The translations under genes were made by a program, and so were the position numbers. The notes below the pieces were generated by a model. The model worked only from the letters and a program-made list of their open reading frames with translations. It searched no databases and was not told the DNA's origin. Below are positions 15,991 to 24,249 of a stretch of 64,000 bases of DNA, piece by piece. Source of the stretch: Amycolatopsis vastitatis (GTDB lineage Bacteria; Actinomycetota; Actinomycetes; Mycobacteriales; Pseudonocardiaceae); NCBI RefSeq assembly GCF_002234595.1, contig NZ_NMUL01000040.1, positions 62,001 to 126,000 of the forward strand, given 5' to 3'. Position 1 is the first letter of the stretch. Each line of letters opens with the position of its first letter.

Positions 15991-16806
15991 ATGGAGAGCG
16001 TGCGCCTGATCGACGAGTGGCCGGTGGACAACGCCGCGACGGCCGTGGTGGCGGCGGACGGGAGTGTCGTCGACAGCCACGGCGACACCGCGCGGAAGTT
16101 CCGGCTGGCCTCGGTCTCCAAGCCGCTGACCGCCTACGCCGCGCTCATCGCGGTCGAAGAGGGCGTCGTCGAGCTCGACACCCCGGCCGGGCCCGAGGGC
16201 TCGACCGTGCGGCACCTGCTGGCCCACACCTCCGGTCTCGCCTTCGACGCGCACAAGGCGATGGCCGCGCCCGGCACGCGGCGGCTCTACTCCAACGCCG
16301 GTTTCGAGCAGCTGGCCGACGCGCTCGCCGAGCACTCCGGAATCCCCTTCGCGCAGTACCAGGCCGAGGCGCTGTTCGGCCCGCTCGGCATGACTTCGAC
16401 CGCGCTGGAAGGCTCGCCCGCGTCCGGCGCGGTGTCCACTGTGGATGACCTGGCCGCGTTCGCCGCGGAGCTGCAGGCGCCCAAGCTGCTGGACCCGGCC
16501 ACCGTCGCCGAAGCGACGAACGTCGTGTTCCCCGGACTTTCCGGGGTGCTGCCCGGGTTCGGCCACCAGAAGCCCAACGACTGGGGCCTCGGCTTCGAGA
16601 TCCGCGACCACAAGAGTCCCCACTGGACCGGCGCGAACAGCTCGCCGCGGACGTTCGGCCACTTCGGCCAGTCGGGCACGTTCCTCTGGGTCGACCCGGA
16701 CGCGGGCGCGGCCTGCGTCGCGCTGACCGACCGCGCGTTCGGCCCGTGGGCCGCCGAGGTCTGGCCGCGCTACACCGACGCCGTGCTGGCGGATCTGCGG
16801 TCGTGA
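15991..16806 (+). CDS. Serine hydrolase, beta-lactamase/esterase family
   Basis: A 271-residue cytoplasmic serine hydrolase of the class C beta-lactamase fold. S41-V-S-K44 is the SxxK nucleophile motif, Y100-S-N102 the second motif, and HFGQSG replaces the KTG triad. No signal peptide is seen, so an esterase or amidase role is more likely than drug resistance. Its stop codon TGA is the third base onward of a repeated palindrome that starts at 16801. Confidence 0.85.
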   Translation: MESVRLIDEWPVDNAATAVVAADGSVVDSHGDTARKFRLASVSKPLTAYAALIAVEEGVVELDTPAGPEGSTVRHLLAHTSGLAFDAHKAMAAPGTRRLYSNAGFEQLADALAEHSGIPFAQYQAEALFGPLGMTSTALEGSPASGAVSTVDDLAAFAAELQAPKLLDPATVAEATNVVFPGLSGVLPGFGHQKPNDWGLGFEIRDHKSPHWTGANSSPRTFGHFGQSGTFLWVDPDAGAACVALTDRAFGPWAAEVWPRYTDAVLADLRS

Positions 16807-16844
16807 GTGAGAAACAGTGTGCTAACCCTGTTTCTCACTCACGA
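16801..16844. repeat. 44-bp palindromic repeat, copy 1
   Basis: TCGTGAGTGAGAAACAG faces its exact complement CTGTTTCTCACTCACGA around a 10-base loop. The same element occurs at 54032-54075. The extra flank CCAGCCGC is shared as well, so the element is directional. Confidence 0.85.
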
Positions 16845-16881
16845 CCAGCCGCAGCGGGCCGTTCAGCCGAACGGACCCTGC

Positions 16882-16905
16882 CGGCAGGGTCCAAAGACCC
16901 TGCCG
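16882..16905. terminator. Hairpin between convergent genes
   Basis: CGGCAGGGTC-CAAA-GACCCTGCCG forms a 10-bp stem about 90 bases beyond the dehydrogenase stop. Confidence 0.65.
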
Positions 16906-16993
16906 TCGCGCGGGTCGGGGTGGTGTCATCTAAGGGTGCAGGCCCGCCGCCGGGCTGGTGCGGGGACCTCGAGCCCCGGCGGGCCGCACACCT

Positions 16994-17926
16994 TCACTCC
17001 ATGAGGCGGATCGGCTTTCCCGCCTGGTAGGCGGCGATGTCCTCGACCGCGTCGCCGTAGAAGATCTCGTACGTCTCCCGGGCGACGAACCCGATGTGCG
17101 GCGTCAGGACCGCGTTGTCGAGTGTCCTCAATGGATGGTCGGCGGGGAACGGCTCGGTGTCGTAGACGTCGAGCGCCGCGGCGCGGATCTCCTTGCGCCG
17201 CAACGCGTCCACCAACGCGTCCTCGTCGACGATCGGGCCGCGCGAGGTGTTCACCAGCAACGCGGTGGGCTTCATCGCGGCGAGCTCGGCCGCCCCGACC
17301 AGGCCCCGCGTGCGCTCGCTCAGCACCAGGTGGATCGAGAGCACGTCGGAGCGGGCGAACAGCTCCTCCTTGGACACCGCGGTGACGCCGTGCGGGTCCG
17401 CCTTCTCCTGCGTCAGGTTCTGGCTCCACGCGATGGTCTCCATGCCGAAGACCTGCCCGATCTTCGCCGCGCCCGCGCCGAGCCTGCCGAGGCCGAGCAG
17501 GCCGAGCGTCTTGCCGTGCAGCATGGTGCCGACGGTCGTCTGCCAGCCGCCCTCGCGCATGGACCGGAACTCCTGCGGCAGGTTCCGCGACGCGGCGAGG
17601 ATCAGCGCCCAGGTGTGCTCGGCGGTCGGCTCCCCGATGTAGCCGGTGGCCGACACGACGACGCCGTTGCGCCGCGCGGCCGCGACGTCGATGGCCGCGT
17701 TCCGCTTGCCGGTGCTGACCAGCAGCTTCAGGTCGGGCAGCCGGTCGAGCACCTCGGCCGGGAAGCGGGTGCGCTCGCGCATCGCGACGATCGCCTCGAA
17801 GCCCTGCAGCTGCCGGACGACGTCGTCCAGGGGCTGGGTGAAGACCGTGATGTCGGCCTTGAGCGACTCCCAGTCGCCGAAGGTGAGGGCGACGTTCTGG
17901 TAGTCGTCGAGAATCGCGATCCGCAT
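16994..17926 (-). CDS. D-2-hydroxyacid dehydrogenase family protein
   Basis: A 310-residue NAD(P)-dependent dehydrogenase. The Rossmann fingerprint is GLLGLGRLGAGAAKIG. Catalytic Arg and His are in LVNTSRGPIVDE and LTPHIGF, with Glu in VYDTEPF. It resembles phosphoglycerate-dehydrogenase-like proteins of broad substrate range. The ATG at 17926 gives the standard RIAILDDYQ start. A gene-specific function cannot be read from the context. Confidence 0.88.
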   Translation of the reverse strand: MRIAILDDYQNVALTFGDWESLKADITVFTQPLDDVVRQLQGFEAIVAMRERTRFPAEVLDRLPDLKLLVSTGKRNAAIDVAAARRNGVVVSATGYIGEPTAEHTWALILAASRNLPQEFRSMREGGWQTTVGTMLHGKTLGLLGLGRLGAGAAKIGQVFGMETIAWSQNLTQEKADPHGVTAVSKEELFARSDVLSIHLVLSERTRGLVGAAELAAMKPTALLVNTSRGPIVDEDALVDALRRKEIRAAALDVYDTEPFPADHPLRTLDNAVLTPHIGFVARETYEIFYGDAVEDIAAYQAGKPIRLME

Positions 17927-17990
17927 GGCCTCACCGTAGCCAGCCCCGGCCGCCCCCGCGGACCAGGGGCAACGTGACACCCAGCACTCT

Positions 17991-18035
17991 TGAACACGTT
18001 CAGAAACCGGGCTACCGTCATCCTGAACACGTTCA
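17991..18035. promoter_or_regulatory. Two TGAACACGTTCA operators
   Basis: The perfect 12-bp palindrome TGAACACGTTCA occurs at 17991-18002 and 18024-18035, 33 bases apart. It lies immediately upstream of the membrane protein gene at 18051, whose next gene encodes a TetR regulator. Confidence 0.75.
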
Positions 18036-18050
18036 AAACTTGGAGGAACC

Positions 18051-18476
18051 ATGGATCCCGTCGTCGTCGCCTACGCGCTCTACCTGCTCATCAGCGTCCC
18101 GTTGACCGTGCTCGTGGCCCGGACGCTGAGCAAGCACGGCCGCCCCTTCCTCACCGAGGTCTTCGCCGACAGCCCCGGCCTCGCCAACGCCGTCAACCAG
18201 CTCCTGGTCGTCGGCTTCTACCTGATCAGCCTCGGTTTCGTGACGCTGTTCCTGACCAGCAGCGCCCAGGTGCCCACCGCGCGGGAGGTGTTCGAGCTGC
18301 TCTCGGTGAAGGTCGGCACGGTCGCGCTCATCCTCGGCGGCATGCACCTGACGAACGTGCTGGTCTTCAACGGCATCCGGCGCCGTCACCTGGCCCCGAA
18401 GCCCCGATCGGTCCCGATGGCACAGCCGGTTCCGATGCCCTACGCCGGCCAGGTCCCGCCCTACCCCGCGCCCTGA
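18051..18476 (+). CDS. Three-helix membrane protein controlled with a TetR gene
   Basis: A 141-residue membrane protein with helices at about 5-24, 48-70 and 85-107, then a Pro-rich tail. It has no recognised family signature. GGAGG precedes the ATG. The following TetR gene starts 25 bases after its stop, so both are probably repressed by that regulator through the twin operators upstream. Confidence 0.8.
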   Translation: MDPVVVAYALYLLISVPLTVLVARTLSKHGRPFLTEVFADSPGLANAVNQLLVVGFYLISLGFVTLFLTSSAQVPTAREVFELLSVKVGTVALILGGMHLTNVLVFNGIRRRHLAPKPRSVPMAQPVPMPYAGQVPPYPAP

Positions 18477-18501
18477 CTCCCCCGGCGCTAACGTGCTGTG
18501 C

Positions 18502-19161
18502 GTGGCCAAGAGCGAGGAAACGCGGTCCCTGATCGTCACGACCGCGATGCGGCTGTTCACCGAGAACGGCTACGACCGCACGACGATGCGGGCGATCGCC
18601 GCGGAAGCGGGCGTCTCCGTCGGGAACGCGTACTACTACTTCTCTTCGAAGGAACAGCTGGTCCAGGGCTTCTACGACGAGATCGCCCGGCAGCACCAGG
18701 CCGCGGCCCGGCCACTGCTGGAGAGCGAGACCGGCTTCGCGGCGCGCCTGCGGGCGGTGCTGCTGTGCTGGCTCGACATCGCCGAGCCCTACCACCGGTT
18801 CGGCACGCAGTTCTTCGTCAACGCGGCCGACCCGGAGTCGCCGCTGAGCCCGTTCAGCGACGACTCCTCGGCCGCCCGCAAAGCCTCGATCGGCCTCATG
18901 CGCGAGGTCGTCAACGGCTCCGACGTCAAGCTCGACCCGGAACTGCGGGACCAGCTGCCGGAGCTGCTCTGGCTCGGTCAGATGGGCGTGGTGCTGTTCT
19001 GGGTGCACGACCGCTCGCCCGGCACGAAACGCAGCCGGATGCTGGTCGAGCGCAGCGTCCCCCTGATCACCCGGCTGGCCGCGCTCTCCCGGCTGCGGAT
19101 GTTCCGCCCGGTCAGCCGTGAGGTCGTCGACCTCATCCGCGAGCTGGCCAAGCGGGACTGA
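18502..19161 (+). CDS. TetR-family repressor
   Basis: A 219-residue TetR protein. The helix-turn-helix (TMRAIAAEAGVSVGNAYYYFSSK) is at about residues 27-50, followed by an all-helical ligand domain. I placed the start at GTG 18502 (VAKSEETRSL), three codons inside the longest frame. It probably represses the membrane protein gene and itself. The ligand is unknown. Confidence 0.88.
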   Translation: MAKSEETRSLIVTTAMRLFTENGYDRTTMRAIAAEAGVSVGNAYYYFSSKEQLVQGFYDEIARQHQAAARPLLESETGFAARLRAVLLCWLDIAEPYHRFGTQFFVNAADPESPLSPFSDDSSAARKASIGLMREVVNGSDVKLDPELRDQLPELLWLGQMGVVLFWVHDRSPGTKRSRMLVERSVPLITRLAALSRLRMFRPVSREVVDLIRELAKRD

Positions 19162-19176
19162 CCGGACGCCTGATCG

Positions 19177-19395
19177 CTATTCTTCCTTACGGGAAATCAC
19201 TTCGGTGGCACCGTTCTTGCTGAACGCGGCCCACAGGTTGAAGGCGATGATCGCCACCCCGGCAATCAGCCACAGCCAGATGAAACCCCCGGACGAATTC
19301 CGGCCGTTGACGAATCCGAAGACGAGGACGGCCACCCCGAAAATCGCGCCGAAAACGGCTACGGGTTTCGACGGCTTCACGTTGAAGGACGACAT
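19177..19395 (-). CDS. Small two-helix membrane protein
   Basis: A 72-residue protein with hydrophobic segments at about 12-30 and 38-57 and a charged tail ending RKEE. It has the length and codon periodicity of a real gene and is convergent with the TetR gene. No function is evident. Confidence 0.65.
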   Translation of the reverse strand: MSSFNVKPSKPVAVFGAIFGVAVLVFGFVNGRNSSGGFIWLWLIAGVAIIAFNLWAAFSKNGATEVISRKEE

Positions 19396-19484
19396 CCACC
19401 CACCCCTGTTCAGTGAAAGTCAGGACTGCGAAAGGGTTCCCGGGATCACCCGGCCTCAAACCGTCCCGCTGCCCGGCGCAGAGG

Positions 19485-20744
19485 TCATGCTCGATCCGGC
19501 CGAGCGGGACTGACCGCCCGGAAGTACAGGAACCGCGGTTTGCTGCGCAGGTTCGCCGCCCACTTCGGGTCGGCCTCGTCGGCCTCCGGCACCGGCATCG
19601 GCTCGGCCAGGCGGTCGACCTCGAACCCGGCGTCGCGCACCGCCTGGAACGTCCGACTCAGCGGACGCCGGTAGAAGCGCACGTGCTGACCGGGCGGGAA
19701 CTCGTCTTCCAGCAGCTCGACCTCGAAGTAGTTCTCCTTGCCGAACCACCGCCAGTCCTCGCCCGGGTGGTGCACCGAAAACACCAGCAGCCCACCGGGT
19801 TTCAGGACCCGGCGGAACTCCGCCAGCGCCGGCTCCCAGTCCTTCAGGTAGTGCAGCACGAGCGACGCCGTGACCACGTCGATCGAGCCGGCCTCGACGT
19901 CGAGCGGGCGGGTGATGTCCGCCTGCTCGAACCGCGCGACGTCCCCGAACTTCCGCCGCGCGACGGCGACCATGCCGGCGCTCGCGTCGACGCCGAGGAC
20001 GTCCGCGCCCCGCCCGGCCAGCAGCGCGCTCAGGTGCCCCGCCGCGCAACCGGCGTCGAGCACGCGCTTGCCCTCCACGTCCCCGGCCAGGTCCACGATC
20101 GCGGGCCGGTCGTAGAGGGCGTTGGTGACGGACTTCTCCGCGTGCTCGGCGTAGGCCTCGCTGAACGCGTCGTACTGCCCGGCCCGGGCGCGGCCGAGGA
20201 TCTCTTCGATCACCTCCGTCTTGGCGTCGGCGTAGTTCTGGATGTACTTCCACGTCTTCGCGGCCAGCGCCCGCTTCTTCGCCGCGTAGAGGTCACGCTC
20301 CTCCGGGTGCGCCCGCATCCGGTCGCGCAGGAGCCGGTAGCGCTCGGTCTGGCCGTTTCCGGGCGAGTACACGTGCAGGTTGATGTTCGTGTCCGGGCCT
20401 TTGAAGCAGCGGTGCTTCTCCCAGTCCGGCTCACGGATCGTCAGCCGGTAGCCCGCGGCCTCCAGCGCCGGGACGTAGGCGTCCTCGTCGTCGGAATCCG
20501 GCACCACCAGGAGGATGTCGATGATCGGCTTGGCGCACAGGCCCGGCACCGACGTCGACCCGACGTGCTCGAAGACGAGCACCCGCTCCCCCAGCACACC
20601 CCGGATCCGCTCGGCTTCGCGCTCGAAGAGCTTCGGCCACTCCGGGTCGTAGTCGGCGAGGGTGACCGTGGAGTTGAGCTTCGGTGCCTCGCCGACCCAC
20701 GCCGAGGCGATCTCGTCGTCGTTCAGCGCTTCTTGACTGGTCAT
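19485..20744 (-). CDS. GrpB-family nucleotidyltransferase fused to SAM methyltransferase
   Basis: A 419-residue two-domain protein. Residues 25-185 form a GrpB/UPF0157 domain with the nucleotidyltransferase core H60-V-G-S-T-S-V-P-G and D76. Residues 190-419 form a class I methyltransferase with SAM motif I VLDAGCAAGHLSALLAG (about 228-244) and GVDAS. I prefer the ATG at 20744, which has GGGGG upstream, over the ATG at 20765. The substrate is unknown, and both domains probably act on the same small molecule or nucleotide. Confidence 0.85.
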   Translation of the reverse strand: MTSQEALNDDEIASAWVGEAPKLNSTVTLADYDPEWPKLFEREAERIRGVLGERVLVFEHVGSTSVPGLCAKPIIDILLVVPDSDDEDAYVPALEAAGYRLTIREPDWEKHRCFKGPDTNINLHVYSPGNGQTERYRLLRDRMRAHPEERDLYAAKKRALAAKTWKYIQNYADAKTEVIEEILGRARAGQYDAFSEAYAEHAEKSVTNALYDRPAIVDLAGDVEGKRVLDAGCAAGHLSALLAGRGADVLGVDASAGMVAVARRKFGDVARFEQADITRPLDVEAGSIDVVTASLVLHYLKDWEPALAEFRRVLKPGGLLVFSVHHPGEDWRWFGKENYFEVELLEDEFPPGQHVRFYRRPLSRTFQAVRDAGFEVDRLAEPMPVPEADEADPKWAANLRSKPRFLYFRAVSPARPDRA

Positions 20745-20826
20745 CTCGGTGAAGACCCCCTTCATTTGGGCAGTCCGCCAGAATATCGAATCCGGCGATC
20801 CGCGCGAAGGGTTTTCGCAGGCGTTG

Positions 20827-21681
20827 TCAGTCGATCGGCAACGGCAGCAGGTTGCCCGTCGCCGCGCGCAGGGCGTCCCGCATCGCCGCGCGTGGGGCGG
20901 GGCGGCCGGTGAAGTGCTCGGTCTGGCCGAAAGCCTGGTGCAGCAGCATGTCCAGCCCGGTCGCGAGCCGGCCGCCGCGCGCCGCGACCGCTTCGGCGAG
21001 GGGTGTCGGCCACGGGTGGTAGATGACGTCGAGGACGTGCGCGACCGACGCCAGGTCGGCCACGTGCGGCACGATCGCGTCCGGCGGGACGGTGTTCACC
21101 AGCACCGCCGCGGAACCCAGCGCCGCGAAGTCCGTATCGGCCCAGCGCAGGACGTCGACGTCGAGCGAAGCCCGCTTCGCCGCGTCGAGCGTTTCCGCCG
21201 CCCGGGCGGGTTCCCGGACGACCAGGCGCACCTGCCGCACCCCCAGCGCCGCGAGCCCGACGACGGCCGCGGCCGCGGTGCCGCCCGCGCCGAGCACGAC
21301 CGCGGTGTCGGACGGCGACGGCTCGTACCCGCCCGCTGCGCGCAAGGCCCCGGTGACGCCGTCGACGTCGGTGCAGTCCGCGAGCCAGCCGGCGGCGGTG
21401 CGGACCAGGGTGTTGGCCGCGCCGACGGCCGCCGCGCGCGGCGTCACCTCGTCCGCGTGGTCCAGCGCCGCACGCTTGCCCGGCATGGTGACCGACAGCC
21501 CGGCCCACTCGGGGCCGAGACCGCCGACCAGCGCCGGGAGCTCCTCGGCGCTCGTCTCGATCCGCTCGTACGTCCAGCCGGTCAGGCCGAGCGCGGCGAA
21601 CGCGGCGCCGTGGAGCACCGGTGACAGCGAGTGCGCCACCGGCTTGCCGAGCACAGCGGCGCGGCGCGGCTCAGAAGACAC
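20827..21681 (-). CDS. aroE: Shikimate dehydrogenase
   Basis: A 284-residue NADPH-dependent enzyme that reduces 3-dehydroshikimate. The substrate motif KPVAHSLSPVLHGAAF and the catalytic Lys in VTMPGKRAALDHAD are present, with GAGGTAAAAV as the nucleotide loop. The GTG at 21681 overlaps the end of mltG by 11 bases. The alaS-ruvX-mltG-aroE order is the standard actinobacterial arrangement, so this shikimate gene is separate from the main aro cluster. Confidence 0.95.
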   Translation of the reverse strand: MSSEPRRAAVLGKPVAHSLSPVLHGAAFAALGLTGWTYERIETSAEELPALVGGLGPEWAGLSVTMPGKRAALDHADEVTPRAAAVGAANTLVRTAAGWLADCTDVDGVTGALRAAGGYEPSPSDTAVVLGAGGTAAAAVVGLAALGVRQVRLVVREPARAAETLDAAKRASLDVDVLRWADTDFAALGSAAVLVNTVPPDAIVPHVADLASVAHVLDVIYHPWPTPLAEAVAARGGRLATGLDMLLHQAFGQTEHFTGRPAPRAAMRDALRAATGNLLPLPID

Positions 21682-23752
21682 CCTTCGCCCTGGCTTCCGC
21701 GACGTTCTTGTTGTGGTCGCCCAAGTTGACCGCGAAGCAGGACAGGCCGTTCTTCTCGCACTTGACGACGTACAACCATTCCCCCGCCGGCGGGTGCACC
21801 GCCGCCTGGATGGCGTCGGGGCTCGGGACCGAGATCGGGGTCGGGGGCAGACCGGTGACCCGGTACGTGTTGTACACGCCGGACTTCGCGCGGTCGTCGT
21901 CGTTGGTCGCCAGCGTCGGCCGGTCCAGCACGTAGTTGACCGTCGAGTCCATCTGCAGCCGCATGTTGATCGCCAGCCGGTTGTAGATCACCCGCGAGAG
22001 CTTGCCGAAGTCGACCTTCACGGCTTCGCGTTCGATGATCGAGGCGATGATCAGCGTCTGGTACGGCGTCATGCCGGGACCGGTCGACTGCGGGCTGAGC
22101 CCGGAGTTCTGGAGCGCTTCGGCCGAGGTCTTCACCAGCTGGGTGATGATCTCCTGCGGGCTGGCCCCCGGCCGGACGTCGTAGACGCCCGGGGCGATCA
22201 GGCCCTCGAGCCTGCGGTCCTTGCGGTCGGTCTTGTTCGCGGGCTCGATCGCCCAGTCCGGCACGCCGAGCACCTTCAGGTCGGCCCCGTCGACGACCTT
22301 GCGCAGGTCGTCGGTCGAGACGCAGGTGCTCTTGCCGTTGAGCTGGGCGCACGAGGCCTTCGCCATCAGGCTGTACACGCCGGGCGTGACCTTGCCGTCG
22401 GGCTGGGTGATGTCGTCGAACTGCGTGTACGGCCGGATCTCCAGCTGCCCGACCCTCGCCTCCGGCGCCACGATGCGCTCCACCGCGCTGGCCCCGGACA
22501 TGTGCGACTTCATCACGTAGAAGCCGTGCTGGATCTTGGCCAGCTTCGGGTTGTCCTCGCCCGCCTTCACGAACGCCTTGCCGCTGGCGACGACGCCCGC
22601 CGTGGCGAGCTTCGCGCCGATCGCCGACGTCGAGTCGCCGTCGTCGACCTGGAACAGCACGTCCCCGTCGCCGGCGCCTTCGAAGTCGGCGTAGCCGAAG
22701 ATCTTGTTGAAGCCGTAGTAGGCGCCGCCGGCGAGCAGCACGATCACCACGAGCGCGGCGACCCAGCCGAGGGCGCGCTTGCCCTTCTTCTTCCGCGGCT
22801 TCTCCGGCTCGTCCTCGTAGTCGTCGTCGTACTCGGCTTCGTCGTAGTCCGCGTACTCGTCGTCGTACTCGTCATAAGCGGCGTCGTCGGCGTATTCGTC
22901 GTCCTCGGCGAAGAGCTCGGGCTCCTCACGCGGCGGACGCGGGGGCTCCGCCGGAGGCGGGGGCGCCAGCGCGGGTATGACGTCGGTCGCCGGTTCCTCG
23001 CGCACCGGCGGGGGCGGTGGACGGCGTCGCCGCGGGGGCTCGGCACCGGGTTCGGGCATGACGGCAGAGCGGTCACCCGGCTGGACGGACCGCCGCGCGG
23101 GCGGCGGGGGTTCCGGGGCCCCGCGGCGGGGATCGACGTCGGGCTCGAGTGCCGCGCGACGCGACCGCGGCTCGGCGGCCTCGGCCGGGTCGGGGGCGGC
23201 CCGGCGACGGCCCCGCGGCGGCTCGGCGGCCTCCATCGGCTCGGGGACCGGGCCTCGCCGGCCCGGCTGCGGTTCGGGCTCGGCGCGGCGCCGCCGCGAA
23301 GGTGGCGGCTCGACCGGTTCCGCGGCGGCGCGCCGCCGGGGTGGCCGGCTCGCGGCCTCGCCGGGCTCCGGGGCCGCCCGACGGCGCCGGGCGGCCGGGG
23401 GCTCGATCTCGGAGCCCTCATCGAGGCCGTGCCGGGCACGCGCGGCCCGGGCGGGGGCGGCCTGCTGGGCCTGCGGGTCGAACTCGTCGTCGGCCGGGGG
23501 CAGCGTGCCGGTCGGCTCGAGCCGGCGGCGGCGGCCGCCCGCCGGGTCGTAGCCCGGCTCGGGCCGCGCCCGGCGCGACGGCTGCGGCAGCTCGTGCTGG
23601 CCGCTGTGCCGGGACGGCGGAAGTTCCTGGTAACCGCTCGCACGGGGGTCGCGCGGGTCGACGCGGCGCGGCGCGGGCCGGGACGGCGGCGGGGTGGCCT
23701 CGTCCGGTTCGCGCAGGCGACGACGCCCACGCTCGGGTGGCTGCTCGTTCAT
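21671..23752 (-). CDS. mltG: Endolytic murein transglycosylase MltG with long disordered N-terminus
   Basis: A 693-residue protein. Residues 1-320 are a Pro/Arg-rich then strongly acidic (Asp/Glu/Tyr) low-complexity cytoplasmic region, followed by a basic KPRKKKGKR clamp, one transmembrane helix (about 330-352) and an extracytoplasmic YceG domain to the end. The catalytic Glu lies in ASIIEREAV, and MDSTVNYVL and NTYRVTGLPPTPIS are family signatures. It cleaves nascent glycan strands and is thought to end their polymerisation. ATG 23752 overlaps ruvX (ATGA). Confidence 0.92.
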   Translation of the reverse strand: MNEQPPERGRRRLREPDEATPPPSRPAPRRVDPRDPRASGYQELPPSRHSGQHELPQPSRRARPEPGYDPAGGRRRRLEPTGTLPPADDEFDPQAQQAAPARAARARHGLDEGSEIEPPAARRRRAAPEPGEAASRPPRRRAAAEPVEPPPSRRRRAEPEPQPGRRGPVPEPMEAAEPPRGRRRAAPDPAEAAEPRSRRAALEPDVDPRRGAPEPPPPARRSVQPGDRSAVMPEPGAEPPRRRRPPPPPVREEPATDVIPALAPPPPAEPPRPPREEPELFAEDDEYADDAAYDEYDDEYADYDEAEYDDDYEDEPEKPRKKKGKRALGWVAALVVIVLLAGGAYYGFNKIFGYADFEGAGDGDVLFQVDDGDSTSAIGAKLATAGVVASGKAFVKAGEDNPKLAKIQHGFYVMKSHMSGASAVERIVAPEARVGQLEIRPYTQFDDITQPDGKVTPGVYSLMAKASCAQLNGKSTCVSTDDLRKVVDGADLKVLGVPDWAIEPANKTDRKDRRLEGLIAPGVYDVRPGASPQEIITQLVKTSAEALQNSGLSPQSTGPGMTPYQTLIIASIIEREAVKVDFGKLSRVIYNRLAINMRLQMDSTVNYVLDRPTLATNDDDRAKSGVYNTYRVTGLPPTPISVPSPDAIQAAVHPPAGEWLYVVKCEKNGLSCFAVNLGDHNKNVAEARAKGVF

Positions 23753-24249
23753 CGGTCTCCCTCCCGGGCGCGGTGCGCAGCGGCGGCGTCGATCCAGGCC
23801 TGCAGGATCTCGACGGCGGCGGCCTGGTCGACCACCGCGCGCTGCTTGCGGCCCTTGACCCCGCGCTGGGAGAGGATGCGGGATGCGGTGACCGTGGTCA
23901 GCCGCTCGTCGCCCAGCCGGACCGGCACGGGCGCTATCCGCCCGGCCAGGCGTTCAGAATACGCGATGGCCAGCTCGGCCGCCGGTCCCTGGCGGTTGGC
24001 GAGCGTTCTCGGCAGGCCCACGATCACCTCGACCACCTCGTGTTCGGTGACGAGAGCGGCCAGCTGGTCCAGATCTCTGTCGTCGGTCGCATCGCGGGAG
24101 AGGGTAACCAATGGCGAAGCCAGCACGGGGGCCGGATCGCTCAGCGCCACTCCGACCCGGACGGATCCGACATCCACCCCCAGCCGACGGCCGCGCCCCG
24201 GATCGTCCTTGCCTGGCCGATCCGGGCCGCGGTTTCCGCGGTTAACCAA
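23749..24249 (-). CDS. ruvX: RuvX/YqgF RNase H-fold nuclease
   Basis: A 166-residue RNase H-like protein involved in 16S rRNA maturation and possibly Holliday-junction resolution. LGVDVGSVRVGVALSD holds the first catalytic Asp. VVEVIVGLPRTLANRQGP and VDQAAAVEILQAW complete the fold. The most plausible start is TTG 24249 (LVNRGNRGPD), overlapping alaS by 8 bases. An upstream GTG at 24312 would overlap alaS much further. Confidence 0.88.
   Translation of the reverse strand: MVNRGNRGPDRPGKDDPGRGRRLGVDVGSVRVGVALSDPAPVLASPLVTLSRDATDDRDLDQLAALVTEHEVVEVIVGLPRTLANRQGPAAELAIAYSERLAGRIAPVPVRLGDERLTTVTASRILSQRGVKGRKQRAVVDQAAAVEILQAWIDAAAAHRAREGDR

Noticed and set aside
16845..16993. Possible short gene after the palindrome
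   Set aside because: No codon periodicity or start signal. It contains a terminator hairpin.
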